Assembly: GCA_032718475.1 (NCBI GenBank)
Contig: JAUCBJ010001190.1
Coordinates: forward strand, 1 to 50,939
Source: Nemertoderma westbladi
Taxonomy: Eukaryota; Xenacoelomorpha; Nemertodermatida; Nemertodermatidae
Length of the DNA stretch: 50,939 nt
Direction: 5' to 3'
Shown here: positions 41,546 through 50,939 of the stretch, one piece after another
Layout: each line of letters opens with the position of its first letter
Position numbering within the stretch: position 1 is the first letter of the stretch
Translations under genes and position numbers: made by a program
The notes under the pieces: model-generated
What the model saw: the letters and a program-made list of their open reading frames with translations, nothing else
Told to the model about the DNA's origin: nothing
The model's database searches: none

Positions 41546-41665
41546 CATAAAGTAGCACTTTATAGCGTTACGGCTCGAGGGATTTTGTTTCCCGAGCGAC
41601 AGCGTCGTTTCCCGAACGACCGCGAGGGAGATAATAGAATGAGGGCCGTAAAAACTTTAAAGTGC
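41546..41665. repeat. Palindrome-bearing short repeat, copy 1
   Basis: Starts AAAGTAGCACTTTATAGCG and contains GTTTCCCGAGCGAC and CGTTTCCCGAACGACCGCGAG, ending TTTAAAGTGCTAAT. Related copies are at 42263-42360 and 44343-44440. It lies about 200 bp upstream of the Ig-type start codon (- strand). Function unknown. Confidence 0.55.
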
Positions 41666-41804
41666 TAATCTAATGATGTCCAATGGCGAATCTAATTTTT
41701 TTTATTTGCGAGGAATTATTTGTAGTTATGCACTTAAACTTTCTAGAACAACCTATTAATGTCGCGGTGACATACTGGGTATATTGGATATACTGGAAAT
41801 ACAT

Positions 41805-42100
41805 AGGCCTGTGTACACGTGGCAACTTTTAGAGCAACTTTCTCGGCAACTTGTAGAGCAACCCAGGTTGCCGATCAAGTTGCTCCGTGTAAACACGTAA
41901 AAAAGTTGCTGTAAAAGTTTCTCAACTTTTACGGCAACTTGAAGGAATTTGCGTTGGCGAATTAAAGCGAGATAATCAAATTAAATTATCATAAACTAGC
42001 TGTAGATAAAATGACCCACTATTTTACAGTCAAACTAGCCAAGTTGCTCTAAACGTTGCCGGCCAAGTTGCTGGTAAAGTTGCCACGTCTAAACAGGCCT
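41805..42100. mobile_element. MITE rich in CAAGTTGC motifs
   Basis: Ends AGGCCTGTGTACACGTGGCA (41805) and, as reverse complement of the right end, AGGCCTGTTTAGACGTGGCA (42100) form inverted repeats extending about 50 bp through AACTTT...GCAACTT motifs. The centre is AT-rich, without an ORF. Superfamily not certain. Confidence 0.65.
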
Positions 42101-42262
42101 TAAGCCAAGAAAGCATAAGCTTATTGAACCTGTTCATACACAATAATATATGTATGTATGTAAGATTCACTGTACACCAAATTAATTACACAAATTTTAC
42201 AACCGAAAATAAAAGAATGGGAAACTAAACTAAGCGTCGCACTAACTATTTCCATACTTGTG

Positions 42263-42360
42263 TGTAAAGTAGCACTTTACAGTGTGATGATCCGAGTGGC
42301 TTTGTTAAACGAACGAACGTTAGTGAGTGAGTGAAAATAAAGCCACGAGGATCAGGTACA
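42263..42360. repeat. Palindrome-bearing short repeat, copy 2
   Basis: GTAAAGTAGCACTTTACAGTG followed by CCGAGTGGCTTTGTTAAACG, AACGAACGTTAGTGAGTGAG and a CACGAGGATC end; same organisation as 41546-41665 and 44343-44440. Confidence 0.55.
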
Positions 42361-42374
42361 TTGCAATAAGTATG

Positions 42375-43320
42375 TATGTAGGTTTATTCCAAAATTTTAA
42401 CATTACGAAATGATTGTACATATAGATTATAAGTGATAGAAACTGCACAAATTATATTAGTTGCTGTATAAATAAATGTAAAAATGACATAAATTATGTT
42501 ATAAATAAGTTAGCAGCTTATATTTATGGTGGGGTGTGGAGCCATATTATAATAGGAAAAGTACAAATTAAAATTTACCCGAACAAAATGGCCAATCTTA
42601 TAAAAACAATAAGACATTAAAATTTACCCAAACAAAGTGGCCAATCTTATACAAACAATAATACAGAGATTGAGATCAATGTGTGAAGAATATAATCTAA
42701 AAATAGTCCCGTGTATATATCTACAGTATAATCAGACAAAATAGAAATTACACAAACTCAAATTGAGATCACCAAAAAAAATTAATTAATAATTAATTAA
42801 TTATATAATATTAAAATAAATGAAATTAAAAATGAAATAAAAATAAAAATGTGAACCAATCTAGAGTAGATCTAACGAATGTAATAATGTAAGTTTGTAG
42901 TTGGCTTTATAAGTTACTAAGGAAGTGAGTGTGGAAGGGATAACGCCTATGTCTACCACGAGGGAGTGAACTTCAGGGGTAGGTTATGGCAGTGATCGTT
43001 TAGGCGTGATATGAAGATATTCAATGATGAGGACGATACGACCATATCACTTAGGGAGTTCCAAGGGTCTATGACTCTGAAGTGGAAGGTTTGAGTTTCG
43101 CTGTAGGAGGCGTAGGGACATACTGAGAAATAATGTCGCACTGCGATATAAAACTGGAAAATATGTCGCCCTGGCGATTTGAAGTGCGAAATTAATTCCA
43201 TACAAATAAATATAATATCTAATGTGATGTGATGAAATATATATCTTTTTGTAATGTGTGATGATTAATCTTTGACTAGTCGCCCTAGCGACTGGAGAAC
43301 TGTTGAGACACTCATTCAAA
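42375..43320 (-). pseudogene. LINE 3' fragment (second family)
   Basis: The - strand encodes SETQTFHFRVIDPWNSLSDM and VVSSSSLNIFISRLNDHC (42953-43110), the C-terminal FxxRVIxxWNSLPxxVVxxxSLNxFKxRLD pattern of CR1/Rex-like ORF2, followed by a 3' UTR ending in a (CATA)n-like tail near 42375. Bases 42383-42405 match 47098-47120 at the 5' edge of the next LINE. Confidence 0.7.
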
Positions 43321-44099
43321 TTATATTTCAGACTTTCGTCTTGTGTACCAGGTTTGGTTTAATTTCATCAAAATAGTTATTAGTCTTTAAACGTTTGCCG
43401 AATTATTATAGCCTATGAAACTGGGTGATTTCATTGTCCTATCATTGCCCAATGGCCATTAATAATTGAGCAGAAACATATTGTAATGTCAGCCACAGAG
43501 CTTACCTATACTTCGAAAACAAATTGTATGCCGAAAATGTTGTAGAGCTATTTCATAGCAATGGCATCAGACACCATATTTTGAATCATATTTAGGGCAA
43601 TCGTAATGTTGGTCACACGAGACAAATCTCTGTTGCAGATGTCACGTAACTTATAGATACTGAAAGTATTTGAATTAGTTCAGCCATTCCATATGTGGAA
43701 TTTTTTCTTCTGATTTTAAGAAACAACCTGGAATTTAAGATTTATTCTTTAACTTTTAGGAAAAATGCGCAATGATGTTAGAATGCTATCTTGGACTTCC
43801 AAGTAAATATTTTACATAGTGAAGCGACAACTTATAAGAAAAATAATAAAATAATATACGAACATAATAAAAACAAACTTTGGTACCGGTATCACATTAC
43901 AGGTTATCAAGATATTATTATTATTATCTAACTGGTCTATTATAAGTGACATACTCAGGTAGTCACACATAGAGATACTCAGACATCCTCGGAAGTTAGT
44001 GCAGCAGTTTATATAATGATTGTTTATTCTCTAAGTTCGTTATTAATCCATTTGTAATATATTTCTAGAGTTAATTAATCTATTTATGGTGTCTAGAAC
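43321..44099. other. Intergenic stretch; no feature seen
   Basis: AT-rich sequence with no recognised gene or transposon end; its right part may belong to the LTR-like element that follows. Confidence 0.45.
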
Positions 44100-44285
44100 T
44101 TCATATCTTCAAGAGGCAGTTACAGGTTCCTCACTGGTAGTAGCTACATCTTACTTTCGCATTCTCCAATAATCTCCTTCCAGTGTGATATAAAGCTGCT
44201 TTAAGCTCTCGGTTTATTCCAATAAAGAGTCACTCTCTTCAGGATCCGGTTTAGTTTCTTGTTTCCTGAAATATATATTTCGAGA
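44100..44285 (+). mobile_element. LTR-like fragment (pair of 34401-34575)
   Basis: Contains TTACAGGTTCCTCACTGG, TAGTAGCTACATCTTA, TATAAAG (44189-44195), AATAAAG (44221-44227) and GTTTCCTGAAATAT in the same order as the fragment next to the intron 9 minisatellite. No minisatellite is present here, so this copy may be closer to the ancestral state. Confidence 0.55.
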
Positions 44286-44342
44286 CTGAGACGAATTGAC
44301 AAACTTTATAAATTTTGCATTCAGAAGTTATGTACATACTTT

Positions 44343-44440
44343 TGCGTAAAGTTGCACTTTACGTGAGCCAAGTGGTTTGTTACCCGGAGGAACATAGTGA
44401 GTGAGAGTGAAGCGTCTCGAGGTCGGAACAACACTGAGAG
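44343..44440. repeat. Palindrome-bearing short repeat, copy 3
   Basis: GTAAAGTTGCACTTTACGTG, then CCAAGTGGTTTGTTACCCGG and AACATAGTGAGTGAGAGTGA; parallels the other two copies. The 3' tail of the following LINE begins at its right edge. Confidence 0.5.
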
Positions 44441-47130
44441 TAGATAGATAGATAGATTTATTTATACATTATGTAAAAAACAATAACAAATACACCAAAC
44501 AATGTACCGGTATAAAGGTATTGTCCAACATAACATATAGGATTACCCCTAAAGCTTTGCAGCTTATTTCCAAGGGCGTCCTTTATGTTACTTGGTTACA
44601 AATACAATATTACACTACGCTAACCTAAAACCAATATAAAACGTAATTACACTATGTACATGTACAACTTTACCGAGAGCGTGACAATGCCCGACTCAAC
44701 GATAAAGATGTAATGTACAGAACAATTTATTATAAAACGTAATTACAGTATAAATAGTAAATAATTAATAAACTAATAACTTACTGTAGGACTATTGTAC
44801 CTATTTTTACATTGCACACGGAGGTGAGATTTAACTGCAGATTTAAAAGAATGTTGATTATTTAGGTTTTTAATTTCATTAGGCAGAGCGTTCCAATTTT
44901 TTATGCCGTTAAAAAAGAAAGTATCAGATTCAAAGGATTTACAATTCGGGAGGTAGAAGTTTGAAGCACTAGCTCTGGTACTGTAAGAGTGTGTATCGCG
45001 TACTCTGTTGAATTTTTGTTTTAGGTAATTGGGACATTTACCATTATACACTTTATGCACATGGTTAAGGCGTAGCTGCTTAACTCTACTATCTAAGTTA
45101 AGTAGTCCAGATTCAGAAAAGTCATCTGGAGTTAGGTGGTGCCTAGGTTTGTAGTCTTTAATAAATCGTACTACTTTATTCTGAGCTACTTGTAATTTAC
45201 ATTTAAGCTGTTTGGTTAAGCCTTCATACCAAGAAGAGCACGCATAGTCCATGTGACACTGTATTAAAGAAGAGCAAAGTAACTTGCGGGAGTCGGTGTT
45301 TAAACTATTTTTATTTCTGTATAGAAACCTAAGCCTACTGTTAACTTTCGAGAAAATATTTTTCACTGTACTTTCTCCTGATAAGCAGTTATCAAATGTG
45401 GCGCCTAAATATTTAACTTCCTTTTTATTTTCAATCTTATGTCCATTACTAGTGACTTCAAACTTAGTTACCTTCTTTAACTTTCTTTTGGAACCAAACA
45501 AAATACTTTCAGTTTTACCGTAGTGAATGGATAGCTTATTATCAACCAACCACTCATTACAGGATTCTAGAACTGCACTTAACTTTTGGGAAATATGGAT
45601 AGGATCTTTATGAGAGAAAATAAGAGCACTGTCGTCGGCATATAAAATGAGTTTAAAATCGGGATCTATACTACTTATCATATCATTTACATAGCATACA
45701 AAAAGCAGAGGACCTAATATACTACCTTGCGGTACACCACAGGTAATCTCTTGTACAGTAGACAGCGATTTGCTAATGACTACAGTTTGACCTCTGTCTG
45801 ACAGGTAGGACTTGAACCAGTCTATAGAACCTACACCCATCAGGCCTAACTTACCAAGCAGAATTTCGTGATCTACAGTATCGAAAGCCTTTTGTAGGTC
45901 CAACATTACCATACCAGTATATAAACCCTTTGCGTTATTACATCTAATTGTATCAGTTAAGTTAATAAGGCAGGTGTCTGTAGAATATGATTTACGAAAA
46001 CCGGACTGAAGTTCATAGATCAGATTTAGCCTACTAAGATGTGCCTCCAGCTGTAGAAAAACAGAACGTTCTAGAATTTTAGATACAATACTTAAGATAC
46101 TAACAGGTCTGTAATTACAGGGTTCTACTTTACTATTCTTTTTATACAGAGGAACAACCTTAGCTAATTTCAGTTCGTCTGGTACTACATTATCTACGAT
46201 AGAGTAATTAATAATAAAAGTAATAGGCACTTTAAGTACTTCAGCACCATCCTTAAGAAAACGGGCAGGTATTAGGTCTAGACCGGTACTTTTTGAGGGT
46301 GATAGGCTAAGTAGATTTTTAAAAACGAAATCCTCAGAAACGGGTTTTAAAAATAACTTTTCTGAATTTTGTAACTTTTCTAAATAAAAATTATTTAGAG
46401 TTTCGGACCCTATACTATATTTATTACTTGATAACGGTAATTTCTTAACTAAATTAGAGGCAACATTAGTAAAATAATTATTAAATAAATTACTAACTAG
46501 AGTATGATCATGAATCAGCTCACCGTTATCTTGCAGAACAATATTCGATTTAGATTTAAGGTTTTTATAACCTAAAGATTTTAGGGTAGACCATAGACTT
46601 TTTGGATTATCTTTATTCTCACTTATTTTGTTGTACAAATATTCAGATTTAGCTTTTTTTTATTTCCCGTTGGACAAGGTTTCTATATTTGCAGTAATTA
46701 TTATAATCAGCTAAAACACGGTATTTCCTAAATTTATACAAATAGTTATCTCTTTCTCTGATATTACTAAGAATACCCGAGGTCATCCAGGGCTCAGTGC
46801 GTTGTTTAAGACTAATTTCTTTAATTGGTGCTACAGTATTAAGTGCCTTTAAAAATATATCTTTAAAAACAGTGTACGCAAGGTTAATGTCAGCGGCCTT
46901 AAAACAGGGTTCCCAGTCAGAATTAACTAACAAACTTAAAAAGCGTTCCTTGCTGTAATTTTTCATAGACCTAACTGTTACTGTTTTATGATCCCCGAAA
47001 AAAGATTTTTGTGTCTTTCTTGTGCAAAAAACTATAAAATGATCGCTTAGACCTATAGGTAAAACCCCAGATTGAGTACATGGCAACAACGTAGTTTTAT
47101 TCCAAAATTGTAACATTACGAAACGGCTAC
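44440..47130 (-). mobile_element. Non-LTR retrotransposon (CR1/jockey group), 5'-truncated
   Basis: Spans from a 5' truncation near 47130 to a (TATC)n tail at about 44440-44458. It carries the end of an APE endonuclease, a complete RT domain, a C-terminal domain and a short 3' UTR. It is the best-preserved transposon in the window. Confidence 0.88.
44773..47116 (-). pseudogene. LINE ORF2: endonuclease end, reverse transcriptase, C-terminus; one frameshift
   Basis: 46649-47116 encodes the last part of the endonuclease (GLSDHFIVF) and linker (PWMTSGILSNIRERDNYLYK). 44773-46638 gives 621 codons with RT blocks [77 protein letters not shown] and YADD (residues 333-336 of that frame), then the usual [15 protein letters not shown] tail. 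The frames are separated by a one-base length difference in a run of eight A (about 46656-46663). With seven A they would be continuous, so this is either a recent null mutation, a sequencing error or a slippery site. The RT itself appears intact. Confidence 0.9.
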
Positions 47131-47328
47131 TGAAGAAAATCTGAGTATGAAACTTTTGATATTAAAAAAAGAGCATAATTGTTGTTGGAATTCATCATGT
47201 AAGATTAGCTCACCCCCCCCCCCCCCCCCCCCCCCCCAAACAGTAGTTAATGTAATTACGGTTTGCTGTTGCCTTCACCAGTTCATTTTGCTAATTGGTC
47301 TAGCTAGTATTTACATTTATTTAGGGTA
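47131..47328. other. Spacer with 25-bp poly(C) (47213-47237)
   Basis: Short unique stretch between the LINE and the inverted-array element. The poly(C) is the longest pure G/C run in the window. Confidence 0.6.
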
Positions 47329-48620
47329 GGTGTAAAACGCGGATCCGGATCCGGATCCGGATTCAGGATCCGGATACGGATCAGGACCCGGATTTGAGAG
47401 TGTAAAAGGCGGATCCGGATTTACATACAATCCGTAACTGAGTGTAATATGCGGATTCTGAAATACGCAATCCGTATTGCAGTGTAAAACGCGGATTCAT
47501 ATATTTTGTGAATCCGGAATGGAGTGTAAAACACGGATTTACGTTAATTACCAAGTTTTAATGGATCCGGAATGGAGTGTAAAACACGGATTTTCGTTAA
47601 TTACCAAGTTTTGTTGGATCCGGAACGGAGTGTAAAATACGGATTTTCGTTAATTACCAAGTTTTATTGGATCCGGAATGGAGTGTAAAACACGGATTTA
47701 CGTTAATTACCAAGCTTTATTGGATCCGGAATGGAGTGTAAAACACGGATTTTCGTTAATTACCAAGTTTTGTTGGATCCGGAACGGAGTGTAAAATACG
47801 GATTTAAGTTAATTACCAAGTTTTATTGGATCCGGAATGGAGTGTAAAACACGGATTTACGTTAATTACCAAGTTTTGTTGGATCCGGAACGGAGTGTAA
47901 AATACGGATTTTCGCTAATTACCAAGTTTTATTGGATCCGGAATGGAGTGTAAAATACGGATTTACGTTAATTACCAAGTTTTATTGGATCCGGAATGGA
48001 GTGTAAAACACGGATTTACGTTAATTACCAAGCTTTATTGGATCCGGAATGGAGTGTAAAACACGGATTTTCGTTAATTACCAAGTTTTGTTGGATCCGG
48101 AACGGAGTGTAAAATACGGATTTAAGTTAATTACCAAGTTTTATTGGATCCGGAATGGAGTGTAAAACACGGATTTACGTTAATTACCAAGTTTTGTTGG
48201 ATCCGGAACGGAGTGTAAAATACGGATTTTCGCTAATTACCAAGTTTTATTGGATCCGGAATGGAGTGTAAAATACGGATTTACGTTAATTACCAAGTTT
48301 TATTGGATCCGGAATGGAGTGTAAAACACGGATTTTCGTTAATTACCAAGTTTTGTTGGATCCGGAACGGAGTGTAAAATACGGATTTTCGTTAATTACC
48401 AAGTTTTATTGGATCCGGAATGGAGTGTAAAACACGGATTTTCGTTAATTACCAAGTTTTGTTGGATCCGGAACGGGGTGTAAAACGCGGATTCAATTTA
48501 TTTACCAAGTGTTACTGGATCCGGGAAGGGGTGTAAAACGCGGATTGATTCAGGTTTATTACAAAGTGTTACTGGATCCGGGAAGGGGTGTAAAATGCGG
48601 ATTTACGTTAATTACTGAGT
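47329..48620 (+). repeat. Left 53-bp tandem array with 318-bp higher-order repeat
   Basis: The unit comprises GGATCCGGAATGGAGTG, TAAAACACGGATTTACG and TTAATTACCAAGTTTTATT. The first about 180 bp are degenerate (GGATCCGGATCCGGATCCGG and shorter units). From about 47512 it is regular; the CAAGCTTTATT variant recurs at 47711 and 48029, six units (318 bp) apart, so blocks of six were duplicated. The innermost units again diverge (GGGAAGGGGTGTAAAACGCG). Confidence 0.93.
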
Positions 48621-49130
48621 TTGTTAATGAGGGACACAACTATTAATGAGGGACACATATTAAAGAGGGACACAAACATTAATGGGGGACACCGTAATAG
48701 TTAATAGACACCTTAATAATTTGTCTATGTCTAGGGGCCACACATATGCTTAATCCGGCTCTGGGGGACACCTTAATAGGGGTCAATGCTTCCCAATGAA
48801 TTATTAATAAGGGGCGATGGTGATGCTGGCCGTCAGACATTATTAGATATTGATTAGCTGAAAAACTACTACTGTGGGAACGTGACCTCTCTGGTAGAGC
48901 GGCTCTGTAGACAACAGAGCCAATACAACGATATGTGTCCCACATTAATGTTTGAGTCCTGGCCGCCGCTATGGGCTTCCGTACCCCTTATACTAGAGAC
49001 AACACAACCATATATATTAGTATTACCTTTTATGTCCTGTTCTGTTCCCTGATTGGCTTATCCATCCCAACCTCCCTTACAAACAAGAATCACTGTTCTG
49101 CCTAGCTGGCGGTAGTTTGTACTGCATCAT
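48621..49130. other. Centre of foldback element, left part; tRNA-like motif
   Basis: Short GAGGGACACA repeats (48628-48690). TGCTTAATCCGGCTCTG near 48748-48764 resembles a hAT end when read on the - strand. A tRNA-like stretch has A-box TGGTAGAGCGG (about 48892-48902) and a weak B-box GTTTGAGTCCTGG (about 48950-48962). No gene seen. Confidence 0.4.
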
Positions 49131-49148
49131 AGCGTCTTCTATTTAAGG
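49051..49148 (+). promoter_or_regulatory. Probable promoter: inverted CCAAT box and TATA-like element
   Basis: GATTGGC near 49051-49057 (inverted CCAAT) and TATTTAAGG at 49140-49148 lie about 170 and 87 bp before the ATG at 49227. A start site about 30 bp after the TATA-like element would give a 5' UTR of roughly 55 nt. Inferred from motif and spacing only. Confidence 0.45.
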
Positions 49149-49226
49149 CCTTGCAAGCGTGCTGCCTTCCTAATTAATGGAGGCTGAACTGTTCAGTATA
49201 ATTTCTTATTTAATTTCTTATTAAAC

Positions 49227-49409
49227 ATGGATGACAGTGATGACTTTGTAAAGGTTCCATTTACGGGATTCGTTATTCCGAGTCCAACCAATGAAACAGC
49301 CATTGTTGAGCCGCTTGAACTCACTACCCAAACATCGTGCACCCCGAGTCCGGAGAAGAAAAAAACCAGGAAAGTCCGCAAGCCAAGAAAAGTTACTAAA
49401 GAACAATAA
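49227..49409 (+). CDS. Small 60-residue protein, acidic N-terminus and basic C-terminus, unknown function
   Basis: ATG at 49227, stop at 49407-49409. The N-terminus is acidic (MDDSDDF), the middle is Pro/Thr-rich (PSPTNETAIVEPLELTTQT), and the C-terminus is strongly basic (KKKTRKVRKPRKVTK), resembling a nuclear localisation or nucleic-acid-binding tail. The stop codon overlaps the polyadenylation signal AATAAA (49405-49410). With the TATA-like element upstream this makes a compact transcription unit in the middle of the foldback structure. No homologue recognised. It could be a functional element protein, a fragment of a longer lost gene, or a chance frame; the promoter and polyadenylation arrangement argues against chance. 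Confidence 0.5.
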   Translation: MDDSDDFVKVPFTGFVIPSPTNETAIVEPLELTTQTSCTPSPEKKKTRKVRKPRKVTKEQ

Positions 49410-49499
49410 ACATTGTACTAATTAATAATTGTAACTAGATGAGGGTCTGGGTCTTTATTGCATATGCGTTTTACAAATTGTTCATTAAAACTTACTAAT

Positions 49500-50939
49500 T
49501 TCACTTGAATCCGCGTTTTACACCCCTTCCCGGATCCAATAAAACTTGGTAATTAACGTAAATCCGTGTTTTACACTCCATCCCGGATCCAACAAAACTT
49601 GGTAATTAACGTAAATCCGTGTTTTACACTCCATTCCGGATCCAATAAAACTTGGTAATTAACGTAAATCCGTGTTTTACACTCCATTCCGGATCAAATA
49701 AAACTTGGTAATTGACGTAAATCCGTGTTTTACACTCCATTCCGGATCCAACAAAACTTGGTAATTAACGTAAATCCGTGTTTTACACTCCATTCCGGAT
49801 CCAATAAAACTTGGTAATTAATGTAAATCCGTGTTTTACACTCCATTCCGGATCCAACAAAACTTGGTAATTAACGTAAATCCGTGTTTTACACTCCATT
49901 CCGGATCCAACAAAACTTGGTAATTACGTAAATCCGTGTTTTACACTCCGTTCCGGATCCAATAAAACTTGGTAATTAATGTAAACCCGTGTTTTACACC
50001 CCTTCTCGGATCCAATAAACTAGGTAATTAACGTAAATCCGCGTTATACACCCCTTCTCGGATCCAATAAAACTTTGTAATTAACTAGAATCCGCGTTTT
50101 ACACCCCTTCCCGGATCCAATAAAACTTGGTAATTAACGTAAATCCGTGTTTTACACTCCATCCCGGATCCATTAAAACTTGGTAATTAACGTAAATCCG
50201 TGTTTTACACTCCATTCCGGATCCAACAAAACTTGGTAATTAACGTAAATCCGTGTTTTACACTCCATTCCGGATCCAATAAAACTTGGTAATTAACGTA
50301 AATCCGTGTTTTACACTCCATTCCGGATCAAATAAAACTTGGTAATTGACGTAAATCCGTGTTTTACACTCCATTCCGGATCCAACAAAACTTGGTAATT
50401 AACGTAAATCCGTGTTTTACACTCCATTCCGGATCCAATAAAACTTGGTAATTAACGTAAATCCGTGTTTTACACTCCATTCCGGATCCAATAAAACTTG
50501 GTAATTAACGTAAATCCGTGTTTTACACTCCATTCCGGATCCAACAAAACTTGGTAATTAACGTAAATCCGTGTTTTACACTCCATTCCGGATCCAACAA
50601 AACTTGGTAATTAACGTAAATCCGTGTTTTACACTCCATTCCGGATCCAATAAAACTTGGTAATTAACGTAAATCCGTGTTTTACACTCCATTCCGGATC
50701 CAACAAAACTTGGTAATTAACGTAAATCCGTGTTTTACACTCCATTCCGGATCCAACAAAACTTGGTAATTAACGTAAATCCGTGTTTTACACTCCATTC
50801 CGGATCCAATAAAACTTGGTAATTAACGTAAATCCGTGTTTTACACTCCATTCCGGATCCAATAAAACTTGGTAATTAACGTAAATCCGTGTTTTACACT
50901 CCATTCCGGATCCAACAAAACTTGGTAATTAACGTAAAT
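49500..50939 (-). repeat. Right 53-bp tandem array, inverted relative to the left one
   Basis: Reads AATCCGTGTTTTACACTCCA, TTCCGGATCCAATAAAACTT, GGTAATTAACGT, the reverse complement of the left unit. The GGATCAAATAAAAC variant followed by AATTGACG occurs near 49691 and 50325, about twelve units apart, again showing block duplication. It runs to the window end without a terminus. Confidence 0.93.

Larger units (their letters stand above)
47329..50939. mobile_element. Foldback-type element: inverted 53-bp arrays around a small gene (right end outside window)
   Basis: A left array (47329-48620) and a right array (49500-50939 and beyond) consist of the same 53-bp unit in opposite orientation. 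They enclose about 880 bp holding a small promoter-ORF-polyadenylation unit. Inverted repeats built of tandem subrepeats are known from foldback transposons such as Drosophila FB and sea urchin TU elements. No transposase is seen; the right end and any target duplication lie beyond the window. A pair of satellite arrays joined by inversion is an alternative. Confidence 0.6.

Noticed and set aside
48679-48945. 88-codon - strand ORF in the foldback centre
   Set aside because: It covers short repeats and a tRNA-like motif; no domain or regulatory context, unlike the + strand ORF at 49227.

Overview
Eukaryotic (animal) genomic DNA, not bacterial: intron-split genes with GT/AG boundaries, non-LTR retrotransposons, Merlin, hAT, piggyBac and Tc1-like elements, tRNA-derived SINEs and large minisatellites. 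The transposon mix and frequent AGGCCT and ACCGGT motifs suggest a marine invertebrate, possibly an echinoderm or another deuterostome; this is a weak inference.

Two host genes can be reconstructed. On the + strand, nine exons (5525-28385) encode a USP22/Ubp8-type ubiquitin hydrolase, the SAGA deubiquitinase: N-terminal ZnF-UBP, catalytic Cys box and finger region. The exon or exons carrying the catalytic His box are not seen in the window. On the - strand, four phase-consistent exons (41352 to 34822) encode a predicted 511-residue single-pass immunoglobulin-type membrane protein. If the last USP exon lies to the right of the window, this gene is nested in the USP gene's last intron.

Layout. 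1-5.5 kb: MITEs, a nearly perfect hairpin, a LINE 3' remnant. 5.5-12.5 kb: USP intron 1 with a nested stack (LINE interrupted by hAT, hAT interrupted by a piggyBac-like element, each with recognisable ends) and a large inverted repeat. 12.5-17.4 kb: USP exons 2-5; intron 4 holds a LINE interrupted by a tandem dimer of a tRNA-headed, hammerhead-ribozyme-bearing repeat. 17.4-25.0 kb: about 470 copies of a 16-bp unit that begins at the exon 5 donor and repeats that 5' splice site. 25.4-28.4 kb: exons 6-9 with three more short tandem arrays. 28.8-34.4 kb: a 36/48-bp minisatellite related to an LTR-like sequence. 34.8-41.4 kb: the Ig gene, its intron 1 holding a second ribozyme-repeat dimer and a frameshifted Merlin transposon. 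41.5-47.1 kb: MITEs and two LINEs. 47.3 kb to the end: two inverted arrays of a 53-bp unit flanking a compact 60-codon gene, resembling a foldback element that runs off the window.

Strongest leads: (1) the tRNA-promoter plus type I hammerhead repeat present as tandem dimers at two loci (retrozyme-like); (2) tandem arrays seeded at 5' splice sites of the USP gene; (3) the foldback-like element with its small gene.
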